Source: Rhodospirillaceae bacterium (lineage in GTDB: Bacteria > Pseudomonadota > Alphaproteobacteria > Rhodospirillales > Rhodospirillaceae). Taken from it: a stretch of 64,000 nt of DNA. Location of the stretch: assembly GCA_947476925.1 (NCBI GenBank), contig CANJSF010000007.1:88570-152569 (forward strand), given 5' to 3'. Positions 16,321-25,473 of this stretch are shown here, in pieces. The position numbers and the translations under genes are program-made. The notes beneath the pieces were generated by a model. It worked only from the letters and a program-made list of their open reading frames with translations. It was not told the origin of the DNA and ran no database searches. Within the stretch, counting starts at the first letter, position 1. Each line of letters begins with the position of its first letter.

Positions 16321-17214
16321 ATGCGCGAATGCATCCAAGGGCTAGGCTGGTTTGTGCGACGTGGCGCAAATGCCTCGGCCTTGGGGCAGTTTTACAGTGC
16401 AGCTTTAGGCTTGCCCGTGCTGCGCCAATGGGAAAACCCCGACAGCGTCGGGACTATGTTTTACGCCGGTGACGTATCTGTTTTTGAAATCAATCGCGGA
16501 GGTCAAACGGCGGCCTCAGATCCTGCCCAAGCCGAATGTACGCCGATTTTCCGCGTCCGCAATCTCGACGCCGCGTTGGGACTGGCGCTGCGGGCCGGCG
16601 CACAACGCCTGACCGACGACGCGGCTGGAGGCGTAGATGGCGTTTTTGTTTGCGACGCGTTTGGTCACGTGTTTGGTTTGCGGAACGCCAATGATGCAGC
16701 GCCGTCGTCTGCCGATGTGCTGGCAAAACAGCAATGGGAAAAAGGCACCCATATTTTAGAGGGGTTGCCAGTGTTGCCCGCTCCTTTTCAAAACCTTGGG
16801 GCTGTGCGTTTGCGCGTTGAGGACCCCAAGGCCATGGCCGCGTTTTATCACGAAATGCTGGGCGTTGATGTTTTGAGCGCCACATCGTCCGGCGCAACGC
16901 TCTATCTCGGCGGAACTAACATTCTAGAGTTAATTCCGGGCGGCACGCGCCGCACACCACCCAAAGATCGCATTGACGTGACCGACGTTTGGATTTTGCG
17001 GATCTACGACTATGTTGCCATGAAAGCGCACTTGGCCGCTAACCGCGTGCATCGCGTCAACGCGTTGGAGTTGGCGGGCGGCTGGCTCGATTACTACGCC
17101 GACCCGGAAGGTCATCTCTTCGGCTTCCAAGAACGCAAAGCGCCCGACCCGTTGATTGCGAACTCCAATCTTATTGAAGATGGTGCAGCGCGGAGGCGCT
17201 GGTTAGCAGCTTAA
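16321..17214 (+). CDS. VOC-superfamily protein with two glyoxalase-like domains (2)
   Basis: 297 residues. It shares with its upstream neighbour the opening IQGLGWFVRRG and the second-domain patterns VEDPKAMAAFYHEMLGVDVL, VWILRIYD and DPEGHLFGFQER, so the pair arose by duplication. Divergence is greatest in the first domain, which may set substrate choice. The ATG at 16321 lies 24 bases after the previous stop. The stop overlaps the end of the convergent AbrB-type membrane gene by four bases. Confidence 0.82.
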   Translation: MRECIQGLGWFVRRGANASALGQFYSAALGLPVLRQWENPDSVGTMFYAGDVSVFEINRGGQTAASDPAQAECTPIFRVRNLDAALGLALRAGAQRLTDDAAGGVDGVFVCDAFGHVFGLRNANDAAPSSADVLAKQQWEKGTHILEGLPVLPAPFQNLGAVRLRVEDPKAMAAFYHEMLGVDVLSATSSGATLYLGGTNILELIPGGTRRTPPKDRIDVTDVWILRIYDYVAMKAHLAANRVHRVNALELAGGWLDYYADPEGHLFGFQERKAPDPLIANSNLIEDGAARRRWLAA

Positions 17215-18287
17215 GGCGTTGTGGTTTTTGGAAAAAGTAATCGGGTGGCAAAGGGAACGGCCGTAATTAGAATTGCGATGCGCACTAAGTGATGTACGGC
17301 AACAAATGCTGGGTCCACATCAAACGCAATCGCAATTAAGCACATCTCAGCCACACCGCCCGGCGTGAACGACAGCAGCGCTGTTAAATAGGGCGTGTTG
17401 GTCAACCAACTGGCCAGGAACGCAAACAATGCCGAAACACAAATGATAATCGTGGTCGCGGCGACGGCATGTTTGCTCACGCGAAAGAAAGTCTCAGCCG
17501 TCACTGTCGAGAACCGTGACCCAATGGCCGAGCCCAAAATCCAAAGCGCCAACCACAGCAGGGCATCGGGTGGCCGGTAATTGACTGTGCCGCTGAGATA
17601 GAGCGCGGTTGACGCCACCATAGCGCCGGTCATGGCGGCGGCGGGTAACTTAAAGACACGCGCAACAACGTAACCACACAGGGCCGCACCACACAGCCAA
17701 GCCGCTTCGCCCCAATTAAACGGCCCACCATCAGGCAATACCGATCCTTCGTGCGCTGCGGTCGCCAAAACGGCGGTCACGACCATCGGCATCAGGATCA
17801 CAACAAACACAACACGTAAGCCTTGCGTCAGCGCAATCATGCGCTCATCGGCCCCGGACTCGCCGCCGATAATCACCATCGCGGTCAGGGTGCCTGGGGC
17901 ACCTGAAAAAATTGATGTCGCGCGATCAAAACCCGCCGCTCGGCGAAAATACTCCGACGCCACGAATGTGATCAGCGGCACAAACACAACCATCAGCGAC
18001 AAACTAAAAACCCAATCGCGCGCGCGCAACAGCAACTCGGGGCTAAACGATCCGCCCAAAAACACGCCGATCACGCACAACACGGCCACGCGCACGCTGT
18101 GGGGAATCAGCACGGGCACACCACGCACCGAGGCGGCGATATTGAAAATCATTGGCCCCAACATCCAAGCCAGGGGAATGTGCAAAATGGCCAACACGCC
18201 CCCGCCGATCGCGCCAATAACGAGTGACAGCGCGATGGGTTTGATCCCGGTCCGGGTTAGTGGTGGTTGGGCGGATGATTCGCTCAT
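17211..18287 (-). CDS. AbrB-type (ammonia monooxygenase-like, PF05145) integral membrane protein
   Basis: 358 residues with about ten hydrophobic segments in two similar halves. The motifs HIPLAWMLGPM and FSGAPGTLTAMVIIGGESGADERMIAL are diagnostic of the membrane AbrB duplication family. Databases name these ammonia monooxygenase or AbrB regulator, but neither enzymatic nor DNA-binding function is supported; they look like transporters or regulators of transport. The ATG at 18287 follows AAGGTG. It is divergent from the VOC gene at 18377, with about 90 bases between. Confidence 0.82.
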   Translation of the reverse strand: MSESSAQPPLTRTGIKPIALSLVIGAIGGGVLAILHIPLAWMLGPMIFNIAASVRGVPVLIPHSVRVAVLCVIGVFLGGSFSPELLLRARDWVFSLSLMVVFVPLITFVASEYFRRAAGFDRATSIFSGAPGTLTAMVIIGGESGADERMIALTQGLRVVFVVILMPMVVTAVLATAAHEGSVLPDGGPFNWGEAAWLCGAALCGYVVARVFKLPAAAMTGAMVASTALYLSGTVNYRPPDALLWLALWILGSAIGSRFSTVTAETFFRVSKHAVAATTIIICVSALFAFLASWLTNTPYLTALLSFTPGGVAEMCLIAIAFDVDPAFVAVHHLVRIAILITAVPFATRLLFPKTTTP

Positions 18288-18376
18288 GGTTGCACCTTAA
18301 CGAGCCCGATAAAAAAGGTCGATTGGCGATGAGCGAAAGGGCAAACTGTGAAGCGTTGCAAAGATGGGGTCCAAAC

Positions 18377-19366
18377 ATGACGATGAATGTGGCGTTCGAT
18401 GTGAATGGCGGGTGGAAAGAAGCGGTTGTAAGTGTGCATGATCTACATTTTTGGGGCGAAGTTGCGCAACACGACCTCGCCTGGACGCTGGGTCATCGCG
18501 GCGCTGTTGCCCGCGATCAACTCAAGGCGTGGGGCTTGCCCGATCACGTCAGTGCGGAAGAGGCGCTGTATCATTGCGGCGACGAAGCCCAAGGATTTGT
18601 GCGTTTCGTGGCATTCAAAGGTGCCAAACAAGAGCGCATCCGCGCCGGGGCGATGCCCTGGGACACCGGCGGCATTTTTTCGCTGATGTTACGGGCGCGC
18701 AACCTCGTCACCGTGAAAGATAGTTTGCTCGATCGCGGCTTTACGATGGTCGCCGATCCTGTGACCTTCGACTACAACGGCCAAATCCTGACCAACATTA
18801 TTTTTCGGGGGCCCGACGGCGTCAGTTTTGGTGTGTACGAGCGCGTCAATCCGCCCCTGACCGGCTGGGGCCACGTTCGACGATTCAGCCAGCCCTTTAA
18901 TTGCATGCAAATTGTGCGCAATCGAGATGCGACACGGAATTTTCATCGCGACGTCCTTGGTTTTGGCGCGTTTGTCGATAATGACGCTCGTAACCCTACG
19001 CCAAGCGACAGCAATTTTGGCTTTCCCAAGAACCTCACAACGCAATACACCACCAAAGCTGCCATTATGCACCCGCGTGGGAAGCTCGACGCCAAAGAGC
19101 GCGACAACGGGCGTGTCGAACTCATCGAGTGGGATGGCTTTGAGGGGCGCGATTTATCTGCGCGCGCGGTGGCTCCCAACCTTGGCGCGTTAATGTTGCG
19201 GTGGTGCGTGGCCGATGCTGCGGCGGCGTGCCAAGCCATTGCGGCCAAAGGGATTGAAATCTACCGGCCGGCAACAATGGTCATCGTCGAGCCGTACGGT
19301 ACGCTGACAACCTTTTCAATCCGCACACCTGATGGCGTGATTTACGAACTGATTTCGCGCCGTTAG
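18377..19366 (+). CDS. VOC-superfamily protein with two domains (3)
   Basis: 329 residues from the ATG at 18377; an earlier in-frame ATG at 18329 has a poorer ribosome site and adds residues (MSERANCEALQRW) of no clear pattern. The first half has a VOC-like region with MLRARNLVTVKDSLLDRGF; the second has NCMQIVRNRDATRNFHRDVLGFGAF and ends TFSIRTPDGVIYELI, a standard VOC closing strand with its glutamate. It is only distantly related to the two VOC proteins at 15379-17214. The role is not predictable; it may take part in the same pathway as the other ring-cleavage-like enzymes nearby. Confidence 0.75.
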   Translation: MTMNVAFDVNGGWKEAVVSVHDLHFWGEVAQHDLAWTLGHRGAVARDQLKAWGLPDHVSAEEALYHCGDEAQGFVRFVAFKGAKQERIRAGAMPWDTGGIFSLMLRARNLVTVKDSLLDRGFTMVADPVTFDYNGQILTNIIFRGPDGVSFGVYERVNPPLTGWGHVRRFSQPFNCMQIVRNRDATRNFHRDVLGFGAFVDNDARNPTPSDSNFGFPKNLTTQYTTKAAIMHPRGKLDAKERDNGRVELIEWDGFEGRDLSARAVAPNLGALMLRWCVADAAAACQAIAAKGIEIYRPATMVIVEPYGTLTTFSIRTPDGVIYELISRR

Positions 19367-19661
19367 TCCAGGCTACTGCGCTTCCGTCAGACACTGCACC
19401 GCAATGCAGGCCAGCGGGCAGCGGTTTGGCTGCGGCATTGGCTTTGTCGTAAGCTTCCATCTCGGCGCGCGATAACTTGCCTTTCACTTCACGCACTAAG
19501 CAGGTGCAAAGCTTGGCGGCGCTACCGCTGATTTTCAGGCTGTTTTGTTCCAGAAAGCCAGAGCATATGTCTTGGAGTGGATCGCCCGACCCTTGGGGCA
19601 CAGTCTGCGCCTGAGCGACGGTGGCGCAGAGCACGAAAGCCACGGCAATCAATGATCGCAT
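19281..19661 (-). pseudogene. Small exported protein, probably frameshifted near its 3' end
   Basis: A signal peptide (MRSLIAVAFVLCATVAQA) is followed by about 60 residues with three cysteines (DICSGFLEQ; KLCTCLVREVKG; RAEMEAYDKAN). As read, the frame continues to 19281 and overlaps the VOC gene by 86 bases, and its last 40 residues look random. In the frame reached by skipping one base near 19405-19425, the coding continues as ACIAVQCLTEAQ and stops at 19373-19375, just clear of the convergent gene. That ending fits the protein's cysteine-containing style, so a one-base insertion (real or a sequencing error) is likely. Function is unknown. Confidence 0.6.
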
Positions 19662-19695
19662 GGTGCGCTTCCTTGGGTTGTTGTTCGTCGAGGGA

Positions 19696-20157
19696 TTAAG
19701 CCGCTTGAGCTTCGGACTGCGTCAGCAGCATGTAAAGTCCGTCAGCTCCTTTTGCACCGCGAAGCTTTTCGCAGGTGCTGGCATCGCGCAACAAGCGCGA
19801 GACACGAGCCAAAGCTTTGAGATGGTCAGCCCCAGCGGATTCGGGGGCTAGCAGCAGGAAAATCAAATCAACAGGTTGTTCATCGATCGCTTCAAAATCG
19901 ATGGGCTTTTCCAGGCGGGCAAACAGACCGTACAGGCGCTTGAAATCACCGAGCTTGCCATGGGGAATAGCGATGCCGTTGCCCACGCCGGTGGTGCCCA
20001 GGCGTTCGCGCTCCAGCAGCGTTTCAAAAATGCGTCGCTCGCTGGTGCCGGTCAGTTCGGCTGCGTGTTTGGCCAACTCCTGCAAGGCTTGTTTCTTGCT
20101 GGTAGCTTTCAGGCCAGCCACGACAGACTTCGGCTGTAACAAATCGCTGATTTCCAT
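19696..20157 (-). CDS. ptsN: PTS IIA-like nitrogen regulatory protein PtsN (EIIA-Ntr)
   Basis: 153 residues from the ATG at 20157. The phosphorylation site is the histidine in GIAIPHGK (about residue 66), and VDLIFLLLAPESAGADHLKALA is the conserved second half of the EIIA fold. PtsN takes phosphate from NPr and links nitrogen status to potassium uptake and other functions. It is the last gene of the kdsD-lptCAB-rpoN set on this strand, but the ribosome hibernation factor gene usually found between rpoN and ptsN is absent; a 188-base spacer replaces it. Confidence 0.93.
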   Translation of the reverse strand: MEISDLLQPKSVVAGLKATSKKQALQELAKHAAELTGTSERRIFETLLERERLGTTGVGNGIAIPHGKLGDFKRLYGLFARLEKPIDFEAIDEQPVDLIFLLLAPESAGADHLKALARVSRLLRDASTCEKLRGAKGADGLYMLLTQSEAQAA

Positions 20158-20345
20158 CAAACGTGGGACCCAACCGTAATGTCGTTTTGTTTTTAAGAGT
20201 TGTCGTCGCGATGTTGCGTCGTACGCTCGTTCACGAACCGAGGCTCAATGCACCTCATGTGATCGGGGACCCCCCGAAAAAGGTGGCGGACCTTAGGCGT
20301 GGGACCCCTTGAAGTCAAGCAAACCAAAGGCGCGGGGATACCACT
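20158..20345. other. rpoN-ptsN spacer without hpf
   Basis: I find no reading frame with similarity to hibernation-promoting factor here on either strand. CGTGGGACCC occurs twice in the same orientation, at 20162-20171 and 20298-20307, near the two ends of the spacer. The repeat could be a trace of rearrangement or chance. A promoter for ptsN may lie here. Confidence 0.4.
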
Positions 20346-21866
20346 TTAAAACTTCAAAGCCCGCGCCCGGCGGCGCTGCACCGATGATTGAATTCCCAAT
20401 GATTCCCGGTACTTAGCAACTGTGCGGCGGGCCACATCGATTCCTTCGGATTTTAGCAAATCGACCAACTGATCGTCCGACAACACACTGTCATCTTTCT
20501 CAGATTCAATCAGTGACTTAATGCGATGACGCACCGTTTCTGATGACATGGAATCGCCACCGCCAGCGCTGGGCAGGCCTTGCGTGAAGAAATATTTCAG
20601 CTCGAACACCCCGCGCGGTGTTTCCATAAATTTGTTGGTGGTCACACGACTGACCGTACTTTCATGCATTTCAATGGCGGTCGACACATCGCGCAGGATG
20701 AGTGGTTTTAAGTGGCTCACGCCGTGCCGCCAGAAGTCGTCCTGTTGGCGCACAATTTCGCTTGCGACCTTCAACACAGTTTCAGCGCGTTGCTGTAGTG
20801 CTTTAACCAACCAATGGGCGGCTTGCAGGCGGTCGGTCAGAAATTGCTTTTCCTCTTTCGACGACACTACCTTTGTCACTTCAGACACATAGCTTTGATT
20901 GATCAGCACACGCGGTAGTGTTTGGGGGTTCAGCTCGATGCGCCAGCCGCCCGCAGCCAGCGGCGTCATCATAATATCGGGAATCACGGTTTCATTGGTG
21001 TTGTGCTCAAAGCGCAACGCGGGCTTGGGATCCAACGCACGCACTTCGCTGAGCATGTCCTGCAAATCTTCGACCGAAACGCCGCACACGTCGCGCATTT
21101 TTTTCAAATCGCCACTGCCGAGTAACTCTAAGTTCGCAATGAACTTTTCCATCACCGGGTCGAAGCGGTCGCGCTCGATTAGTTGAAGCTTCATGCATTC
21201 TTTGAGGTCGCGCGCAAAAATACCTGGCGGGTCAAACTTTTGCATCGTTGCAAGCACCAGCTCAACACGTGCAAGGGGCGCGCCCAGTTGCGTGGCGACC
21301 TCGCTGAGTGGCGTGGTCATGTAGCCATTTTCATCAAGCTGTTCGATCAACGCCAAGCCGATCATGCGGTCGGAGGCATCAGTCATGGAAAGGTTGAGTT
21401 GTTGCACCAAATAGCTTCGTAAATCTTGGGCATCAGCGGCAATGCGATCAATATTAGGGCCTTCACCGCCCGCCGCCGAGCCCGTGGGGATCGAGACCGC
21501 CGAGAATGCTCCGGCGCCCATACCATCGTCGGCCGAGGCGCCCATGGCGTCGGTCGTTGGGTCGTCGCTCTCACCATAGTCTTTGCCATCAAAGGCGGCT
21601 TCAGATTCTGGCGCGCTGCGGTCGAGCGGAGCAGGGTCGTTGGATGGAGATATATCGCTGCCCGGCTCGGCGCTGGATGATTCAGAAAAAGTCTCGACGT
21701 CAGCAGTCTCGTCGCGCTCGAGTAACGGATTGGATTCCAACTCTTGGTCGATATAGGCCGTTAGTTCAATGGACGACATTTGCAGAAGCTTAATCGCCTG
21801 CTGCAGTTGCGGCGTGATAACAAGGCTTTGCGATTGGCGGAGATCAAGCCGTGGGCCGATGGCCAT
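20346..21866 (-). CDS. rpoN: RNA polymerase sigma-54 factor
   Basis: 506 residues. The N-terminal activator-interaction region is glutamine- and leucine-rich (LRQSQSLVITPQLQQAIKLLQMSSIEL). It is followed by an acidic linker (about 52-130), the core-binding domain, a helix-turn-helix and the RpoN box ARRTVAKYRE about 20 residues from the C-terminus. Sigma-54 directs transcription from -24/-12 promoters with enhancer-binding activators. Gene order with lptB upstream and ptsN downstream is conserved in alphaproteobacteria. Confidence 0.96.
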   Translation of the reverse strand: MAIGPRLDLRQSQSLVITPQLQQAIKLLQMSSIELTAYIDQELESNPLLERDETADVETFSESSSAEPGSDISPSNDPAPLDRSAPESEAAFDGKDYGESDDPTTDAMGASADDGMGAGAFSAVSIPTGSAAGGEGPNIDRIAADAQDLRSYLVQQLNLSMTDASDRMIGLALIEQLDENGYMTTPLSEVATQLGAPLARVELVLATMQKFDPPGIFARDLKECMKLQLIERDRFDPVMEKFIANLELLGSGDLKKMRDVCGVSVEDLQDMLSEVRALDPKPALRFEHNTNETVIPDIMMTPLAAGGWRIELNPQTLPRVLINQSYVSEVTKVVSSKEEKQFLTDRLQAAHWLVKALQQRAETVLKVASEIVRQQDDFWRHGVSHLKPLILRDVSTAIEMHESTVSRVTTNKFMETPRGVFELKYFFTQGLPSAGGGDSMSSETVRHRIKSLIESEKDDSVLSDDQLVDLLKSEGIDVARRTVAKYRESLGIQSSVQRRRARALKF

Positions 21867-21887
21867 GGTCGATCCTACTCACCGCGG

Positions 21888-22667
21888 TCAAAGGCTAAAG
21901 CGCTCGCCGAGATAAACGCGGCGCACGCCTTCGTGGGCGACGATTTCCGAGGGCGTGCCCTCCATAAGAACAGTGCCTTCATGCAAAATGTAGGCGCGGT
22001 CGATAATGTCTAATGTTTCACGCACGTTGTGGTCTGTAATCAAGACGCCCAACCCGCGATCTTTGAGGTGCGAGACCATCTCGCGGATTTCAGCCACCGC
22101 AATGGGGTCGATGCCCGCTAACGGCTCGTCGAGCAAAATAAAACTTGGCCGTGAGGCCAAGGCACGCGCAATTTCGCAGCGCCGCCGCTCGCCGCCCGAC
22201 AACGCCAATGCCGGCGACTTACGCAAATGATCGATGGAGAATTCTTTCAGCAGCGCTTCGACCAGCGCGTCTTGCGCCGATTTGTCTTCTTCGACGATCT
22301 CAGCCACGGCGCGCACGTTGCCTTCCACCGTCATGCCGCGGAAGATCGAAGCTTCTTGCGGCAGGTAGCCAATCCCCAGCCGCGCGCGGCGGTACATGGG
22401 CAGTGCGGTGATGTCCTGACCATCCAGATAAATCTTGCCCTTGTCGGGACTGATCAGGCCGGTGACGCAATAAAACGATGTGGTCTTGCCCGCGCCATTT
22501 GGTCCAAGCAGTCCCACGGCTTCGCCGCGCTGGACCGACAAACTCACATCGCGCAGCACTGGGCGGCTTTTGTAGGTTTTGCCTAAGTTGGCCACGACCA
22601 AGCCCGTGGCCGGAAGGGCCTCGCTTGTTCTCGCTGGTGGCTGCGTCAGGGTGGTGCTATCGGCCAT
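21888..22667 (-). CDS. lptB: LPS export ABC transporter ATPase LptB
   Basis: 259 residues. Walker A is GPNGAGKTT (55-63), the signature LSGGERRR lies near 156-163 and Walker B is FILLDEPLAGIDP, a combination typical of LptB. LptB powers extraction of lipopolysaccharide from the inner membrane together with LptF and LptG, which are encoded at 36978-39308 in this window. A short N-terminal extension of about 22 residues precedes the ABC domain. It lies 21 bases upstream of rpoN. Confidence 0.95.
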   Translation of the reverse strand: MADSTTLTQPPARTSEALPATGLVVANLGKTYKSRPVLRDVSLSVQRGEAVGLLGPNGAGKTTSFYCVTGLISPDKGKIYLDGQDITALPMYRRARLGIGYLPQEASIFRGMTVEGNVRAVAEIVEEDKSAQDALVEALLKEFSIDHLRKSPALALSGGERRRCEIARALASRPSFILLDEPLAGIDPIAVAEIREMVSHLKDRGLGVLITDHNVRETLDIIDRAYILHEGTVLMEGTPSEIVAHEGVRRVYLGERFSL

Positions 22668-22775
22668 GGGATCGAAAATAACTCTGATTCATTTCTAAAG
22701 GCTTGTCAGCCCACGTTTTCCCCCATCTTTTCCGATGATCTCGTCATCAGGTCAACGGCTGGGTGCAAAAGCGGG

Positions 22776-23654
22776 TTAACGTTTGGGCGGGGCTGCTGTC
22801 TTGGGCGGCGTTCCAGTGGATTGAGGCTTGGGTGCGATCAGGGCTTTGACACGGGATGTGGCGCCAGGTCCTGGGGTTTTGGCTTCAGCCGCACTGCCAA
22901 ACAATCGGCTGGTTCCCGCTTTGGTGTCGATCACGGCAAAACCGCCCTGCACTTGGTTTTGGCCTTGGGTCAGCGTGACCTTTCCCTCAATTTTGGCAAT
23001 ACCGGTTTCGCGGTTGTATTCGCCTTTGTTGCCGCGCACGGTTTCTTTCTCGGTGCGCAGCAGCACATTGCCGTCGGCCACGACCAGGCGAATATCGCCC
23101 TGGACTGTCGATGATGTGCTGGTCCCAGGTTTCGCGTCGGCAAAAAAGGCTGTCAGCTTATCGGCCTTAATCCGACGGGTGCCGTCTTGGGCTTCGGCGT
23201 CGCCATCGGCCACAGCCACTCTTTCTTTGGACCAATACTGAATCGCCTGCTGGGCAGTCACTTTTCCACTCGCTGTGGTCAGCGAAACCGGCGCGCCTTC
23301 AATCACCAGAACAGCCTTGTCGAAGTCGTACACGGCTGCTGCGCCGGCGGCGGTTTCATCCTTCGAGGCAATGATCACATGCCCGATAGCATCGACGCGA
23401 TACACCTCGGTGCCGCCGCTTTTCGTATCGCGGTAGTGCGCGGTTAGTTCATCGGCGACGACATTCATGTCGCCCTGCGTCGCTCGGGCATTTCCGCGCG
23501 CGATGAATCGCTTGTCGGTTTGTTGCCACTCGATGCCCTTATCGGCCGTCACCTGAATCGGCTTATCGGGGTCTTTCGACGTAAAGCTCAACGATTGCGC
23601 CGCAACCTCACAGGACCATATCGTCATCGCAAGCATGAAAAGTCCGCGCATCAT
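22776..23654 (-). CDS. lptA: LPS transport periplasmic protein LptA (OstA domain)
   Basis: 292 residues, well over the roughly 185 of Escherichia coli LptA. A signal peptide ends at about residue 19 (CEVAAQ). The OstA-type beta-jellyroll repeats run from IQVTADKGIEWQQTDKRFIARGNA onward, and a second set (VLLRTEKETVRGNKGEYNRETGIAKIEGKVTL) follows. The C-terminal tail is proline/alanine rich. LptA forms the periplasmic bridge for LPS. The start overlaps the lptC stop (ATGA). The spacer to lptB is 108 bases, wider than elsewhere in the operon. Confidence 0.92.
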   Translation of the reverse strand: MMRGLFMLAMTIWSCEVAAQSLSFTSKDPDKPIQVTADKGIEWQQTDKRFIARGNARATQGDMNVVADELTAHYRDTKSGGTEVYRVDAIGHVIIASKDETAAGAAAVYDFDKAVLVIEGAPVSLTTASGKVTAQQAIQYWSKERVAVADGDAEAQDGTRRIKADKLTAFFADAKPGTSTSSTVQGDIRLVVADGNVLLRTEKETVRGNKGEYNRETGIAKIEGKVTLTQGQNQVQGGFAVIDTKAGTSRLFGSAAEAKTPGPGATSRVKALIAPKPQSTGTPPKTAAPPKR

Positions 23655-24364
23655 GGCTTGCGTGCTCCGCTGGTGCGGCCATCGGTCGTTGGGCTGTCGG
23701 CTTTCATGGTGCCATTCAATGTCAGTGTGGCAGGGCCCGTGAACATCACGTTTCCACCTTTGTTGCTCAGCTCAAAGCCTTGTGCGGCGAGTTCGCCGAA
23801 AGGGCCCTGGCTTTGAACGGGAGTCGTGCTCGTGGCCGCGCTGTCTTTTAAGCGAATGCTAAGCGCTGCCGTATGCATCTCGTAGCCCTTATCTTGAAAC
23901 AAGCTCACGTCGTTGCTGAGGTCTAGGGTTTCGGTCTCGCGATTGTAAAGCCCAGCGCCTGCCGTAACCGATAACCAATCGCCATTGGTCAACGTGATAT
24001 CGGCCTGGGGGGCGGTCAATTCAATGCGCTTGTCGGGCGCAGGGCGTTCTTTCACGCCTTTGGCCGTCACTGAAAATGGCTGGCCCTTGGCGTCGGTGCC
24101 AAAGTAGCGCGCATTGACCATACTCAACGCATCAGCGGCTGTTTCTTTTAAAGTCTCGGTGACTTTGCCCACGCGGAAGCGATCTTCATCGCCAGTAAAT
24201 TGTGGCAGTATAAACACTAGCAGCACCAGCACGCCCGCCAGGACTGGTAGTCCTATGCGCATGTAACCCACAAACTTGCTGTAGCGCGCAACATCAGCTG
24301 CCGCCGATGTATCACGCGGTCGCCATCCGGGCTCTGGGTTGTTTTTCGAAGGCTGATCGCTCAT
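23651..24364 (-). CDS. lptC: LPS export periplasmic protein LptC
   Basis: 237 residues. A single membrane helix (about 34-52, MRIGLPVLAGVLVLLVFIL) anchors a periplasmic jellyroll domain with the LptC pattern NARYFGTDAKGQPFSVTAKGV. LptC passes LPS from the LptBFG complex to LptA. It overlaps kdsD upstream and lptA downstream by four bases each, so translation is coupled. Confidence 0.92.
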   Translation of the reverse strand: MSDQPSKNNPEPGWRPRDTSAAADVARYSKFVGYMRIGLPVLAGVLVLLVFILPQFTGDEDRFRVGKVTETLKETAADALSMVNARYFGTDAKGQPFSVTAKGVKERPAPDKRIELTAPQADITLTNGDWLSVTAGAGLYNRETETLDLSNDVSLFQDKGYEMHTAALSIRLKDSAATSTTPVQSQGPFGELAAQGFELSNKGGNVMFTGPATLTLNGTMKADSPTTDGRTSGARKP

Positions 24365-25329
24365 GCGGCGCCCGCGCGCAATATATCGTGCAGACGAACA
24401 ATACCCACCGGCTTGCCATCCTCAACCACGAACAGGCAGGCGACTTTCCACTCGTTCATCAGGCGCAATGCTTCGGCGGCCAAGATGTTGGCTTGGGCTG
24501 TGCGCGGAGATTTGGTCATGATGTCGCCAGCTGTTTTTGCCAACAGGTTTGACTGCATATGTCGACGCAAGTCGCCGTCGGTCACCACGCCTAACAGTTT
24601 GCCGCCGTCGATAACGCCAGCGATGCCGAACGTTTTTTTCGTCATGACCAATATCGTCTCGGGCATGCTGGCGGTGGGCGCCACGAGTGGCATCTCATCG
24701 CCGGTGTGCATCAGGTCGCTCACCTTCAGCAATTTGCGACCCAACTTGCCGCCGGGATGGAAAACGTTGAAATCCTCGGATGTGAACCCGCGCCGTTCCA
24801 GTAGCGCCACCGCCAATGCATCCCCGAGACTTATCATGAGTGTTGTCGAGGTTGTCGGGGCCAAGCCCAACGGGCACGCTTCCGGTGCGTTGGGGAGTTC
24901 CAACACAATATCAGCCGCGCTTCCTAAGCTCGAGGCGCGCTTGCTGGTGATGGCCACCAACTTAATTCCAAAACGACGGGTGTAAGCGATCAGGTCAGAC
25001 AGTTCAGTCGTCTCGCCGCTATTGGATAGCGCTAACACGGCATCGTCGTTGGTAATCATCCCGAGGTCGCCGTGGCTGGCTTCGGCGGCATGCACAAAGA
25101 ACGCCGGCGTTCCGGTCGAGGCGAGGGTGGCCGCGATCTTGTGGCCCACGTGGCCGCTCTTGCCCATGCCCGAGACGATCACACGGCCCTTGATGCTCAG
25201 CAGCAGTTCAACGCACGCAGAAAAATCTGTGCCTAATGATGAACTGAGCGCAGCAATGCCATCCGCAGCCAGGCCAAACACGCGGCGTGCGGCGGCAATG
25301 GACTTGGTGTGTTCAAGTGAAGCGTTCAT
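24361..25329 (-). CDS. kdsD: D-arabinose-5-phosphate isomerase (KdsD/KpsF/GutQ)
   Basis: 322 residues. The SIS domain spans about residues 40-175 (RVIVSGMGKSGHVGHKIAATLASTGTPAFFVH; ALSNSGETTEL). Two CBS domains follow (about 205-260 and 270-322; GVVTDGDLRRHM). The enzyme turns ribulose-5-phosphate into arabinose-5-phosphate, the first step to KDO. Its place at the head of lptCAB ties KDO synthesis to LPS export. The start overlaps nothing upstream; RNase D is 144 bases away. Confidence 0.95.
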   Translation of the reverse strand: MNASLEHTKSIAAARRVFGLAADGIAALSSSLGTDFSACVELLLSIKGRVIVSGMGKSGHVGHKIAATLASTGTPAFFVHAAEASHGDLGMITNDDAVLALSNSGETTELSDLIAYTRRFGIKLVAITSKRASSLGSAADIVLELPNAPEACPLGLAPTTSTTLMISLGDALAVALLERRGFTSEDFNVFHPGGKLGRKLLKVSDLMHTGDEMPLVAPTASMPETILVMTKKTFGIAGVIDGGKLLGVVTDGDLRRHMQSNLLAKTAGDIMTKSPRTAQANILAAEALRLMNEWKVACLFVVEDGKPVGIVRLHDILRAGAA

Positions 25330-25473
25330 ACAAAATAAAAGTCGCTCTTTAAGGTGAAGCGTGCGGGCAAGTATCGCTTGGCGGGGCAGGGCTGGTCAAC
25401 GCAAGGCCCGACTCAGATTTAGGCGCGCCATGAAAAAGCCGCAAGACTGGGGATCAGAGCGCAAACGATGCGA

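Noticed and set aside
17211..18287. Ammonia monooxygenase or DNA-binding AbrB identity
   Set aside because: These are legacy names; the protein is a multi-pass membrane protein without either type of active or DNA-binding site.
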